Shown in pieces: positions 6,035 to 6,414 of a stretch of 6,414 nucleotides of DNA (position 1 is the first letter of the stretch; each line of letters opens with the position of its first letter). Source of the DNA: an uncultured Bacillota bacterium (GTDB taxonomy: Bacteria; Bacillota_I; Bacilli_A; RF39; UBA660). The stretch covers positions 1 through 6,414 of the forward strand of contig CAJKKJ010000053.1 of the NCBI GenBank assembly GCA_905200435.1, given 5' to 3'. A program made the translations under genes and the position numbers. Under the pieces are notes generated by a model. That model ran no database searches. It was given only the letters and a program-made list of their open reading frames with translations, and was not told the origin of the DNA.

Positions 6035-6063
6035 TTGCAGTTTTTTTTATATAATGCTATAAT
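6035..6063 (+). promoter_or_regulatory. Promoter for the second two-helix gene
   Basis: An extended -10 element, TGC followed by TATAAT (6055-6063), is a perfect -10 hexamer at 6058-6063. At 17 bases upstream is TTGCAG (6035-6040), matching only the TTG of the -35 consensus, as is common when an extended -10 is present. The expected transcript start is near 6070, giving a short leader of about 18 bases. A second TATAAT at 6050-6055 has no -35 at proper distance. Confidence 0.65.
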
Positions 6064-6087
6064 AAATATAGAAAATTGAGGTTTAAT

Positions 6088-6414
6088 ATGAAATATATAT
6101 ATTTATTATTATTTATGAGTTTATTTAGTTTTGGAAATGTTTATGCAGATACTATGGGTGATTTTTGTGAAAATGAAAATTTAATACCTTTTATTAATAT
6201 ATTTAGTATAGCTGTAAATCTAATAAAAATTGGTGTTCCAATAATATTAATAATACTTGGTATGATTGATATGGTAAAAGCAGTAACAAGTCAAAAAGAA
6301 GATAAAATAAAAGCTGGTCAAAAAAATCTATTATCAAGATGTTTAAATGGAGCGATTGTTTTCTTTGTAGTTGCGATTGTCCAACTTTTAATGAACATAA
6401 TTGTAAAAGTAACA
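6088..6414 (+). CDS. VirB2/TrbC-like two-helix membrane protein, copy 2 (3' end outside window)
   Basis: The frame stays open for 109 codons to the window edge. Residues 1-20 form a signal peptide (positive start, hydrophobic core, VYA then Asp), with cleavage likely after A20, unlike the first copy, which has none. The mature part has a Cys at 27, two hydrophobic segments (about 33-62 and 88-107) and the linking loop SQKEDKIKAGQKNLLSRC, nearly the same as in copy 1. From I46 to K107, 46 of 62 residues match copy 1. GAGG at 6078-6081 lies 6 bases before the ATG. The gene has its own promoter and sits behind a terminator, so it is transcribed apart from the pilus operon, or at the head of another one. 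A signal peptide with two helices is the form of VirB2 pilins, so this copy is the better pilin candidate. The end of the protein is not visible. Confidence 0.62.
   Translation, partial: MKYIYLLLFMSLFSFGNVYADTMGDFCENENLIPFINIFSIAVNLIKIGVPIILIILGMIDMVKAVTSQKEDKIKAGQKNLLSRCLNGAIVFFVVAIVQLLMNIIVKVT

Noticed and set aside
6050..6055. First TATAAT as the -10 element
   Set aside because: Only 9 bases after TTGCAG and no extended TG; the second TATAAT at 6058 has the right spacing and TG.

Overview
The window is a very AT-rich, densely packed, single-strand gene cluster from what looks like a low-GC monoderm bacterium (Bacillota or a Mollicutes/RF39-like gut lineage). This placement is inferred from base composition, strong GGAGG/AGGTGA ribosome binding sites, and the lack of any secretin or outer-membrane pilotin gene among those visible. 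Tryptophan is always TGG and one gene ends in TGA, so the standard bacterial code (table 11) fits.

Everything recognisable belongs to one apparatus: a Tad/Flp-type (type IVc) pilus or type II secretion-like machine. In order these are: the C-terminal part of a CpaB/RcpC-like SAF-domain protein (cut by the left edge); a CpaF/TadA secretion ATPase; two T2SSF-type inner-membrane platform proteins (TadB- and TadC-like); a 76-residue Flp-like candidate major pilin; two tandemly duplicated TadE/TadF-like pseudopilins; a CpaE/TadZ-like protein with a degraded P-loop; and a two-helix VirB2/TrbC-like membrane protein. After a terminator and a new promoter comes a second two-helix paralogue with a signal peptide, cut by the right edge.

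The first four genes are translationally coupled: stop codons are embedded in the next Shine-Dalgarno or overlap the next start. The pilin gene is set apart by a 54-base gap with a possible promoter upstream and by an 80-base gap with a strong hairpin downstream. This would let the pilin be made in excess over the machine. The ATPase would drive TadB/TadC to extract or polymerise the pilin; the TadE/F-like proteins would act as minor or tip pseudopilins; the CpaE-like protein would place the machine in the cell; CpaB would act on the outer face.

The most unusual points are the VirB2-like pair attached to a Tad locus, the three consecutive prepilin-like proteins that share an M-[KR]-E-[AS] start but lack the usual Glu at +5, the CpaE-like protein lacking both usual P-loop lysines, and the conserved cysteine pairs in the predicted surface proteins. 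No RNA genes, mobile elements or CRISPR arrays were seen, and no stretch over 300 bases lacks a gene.
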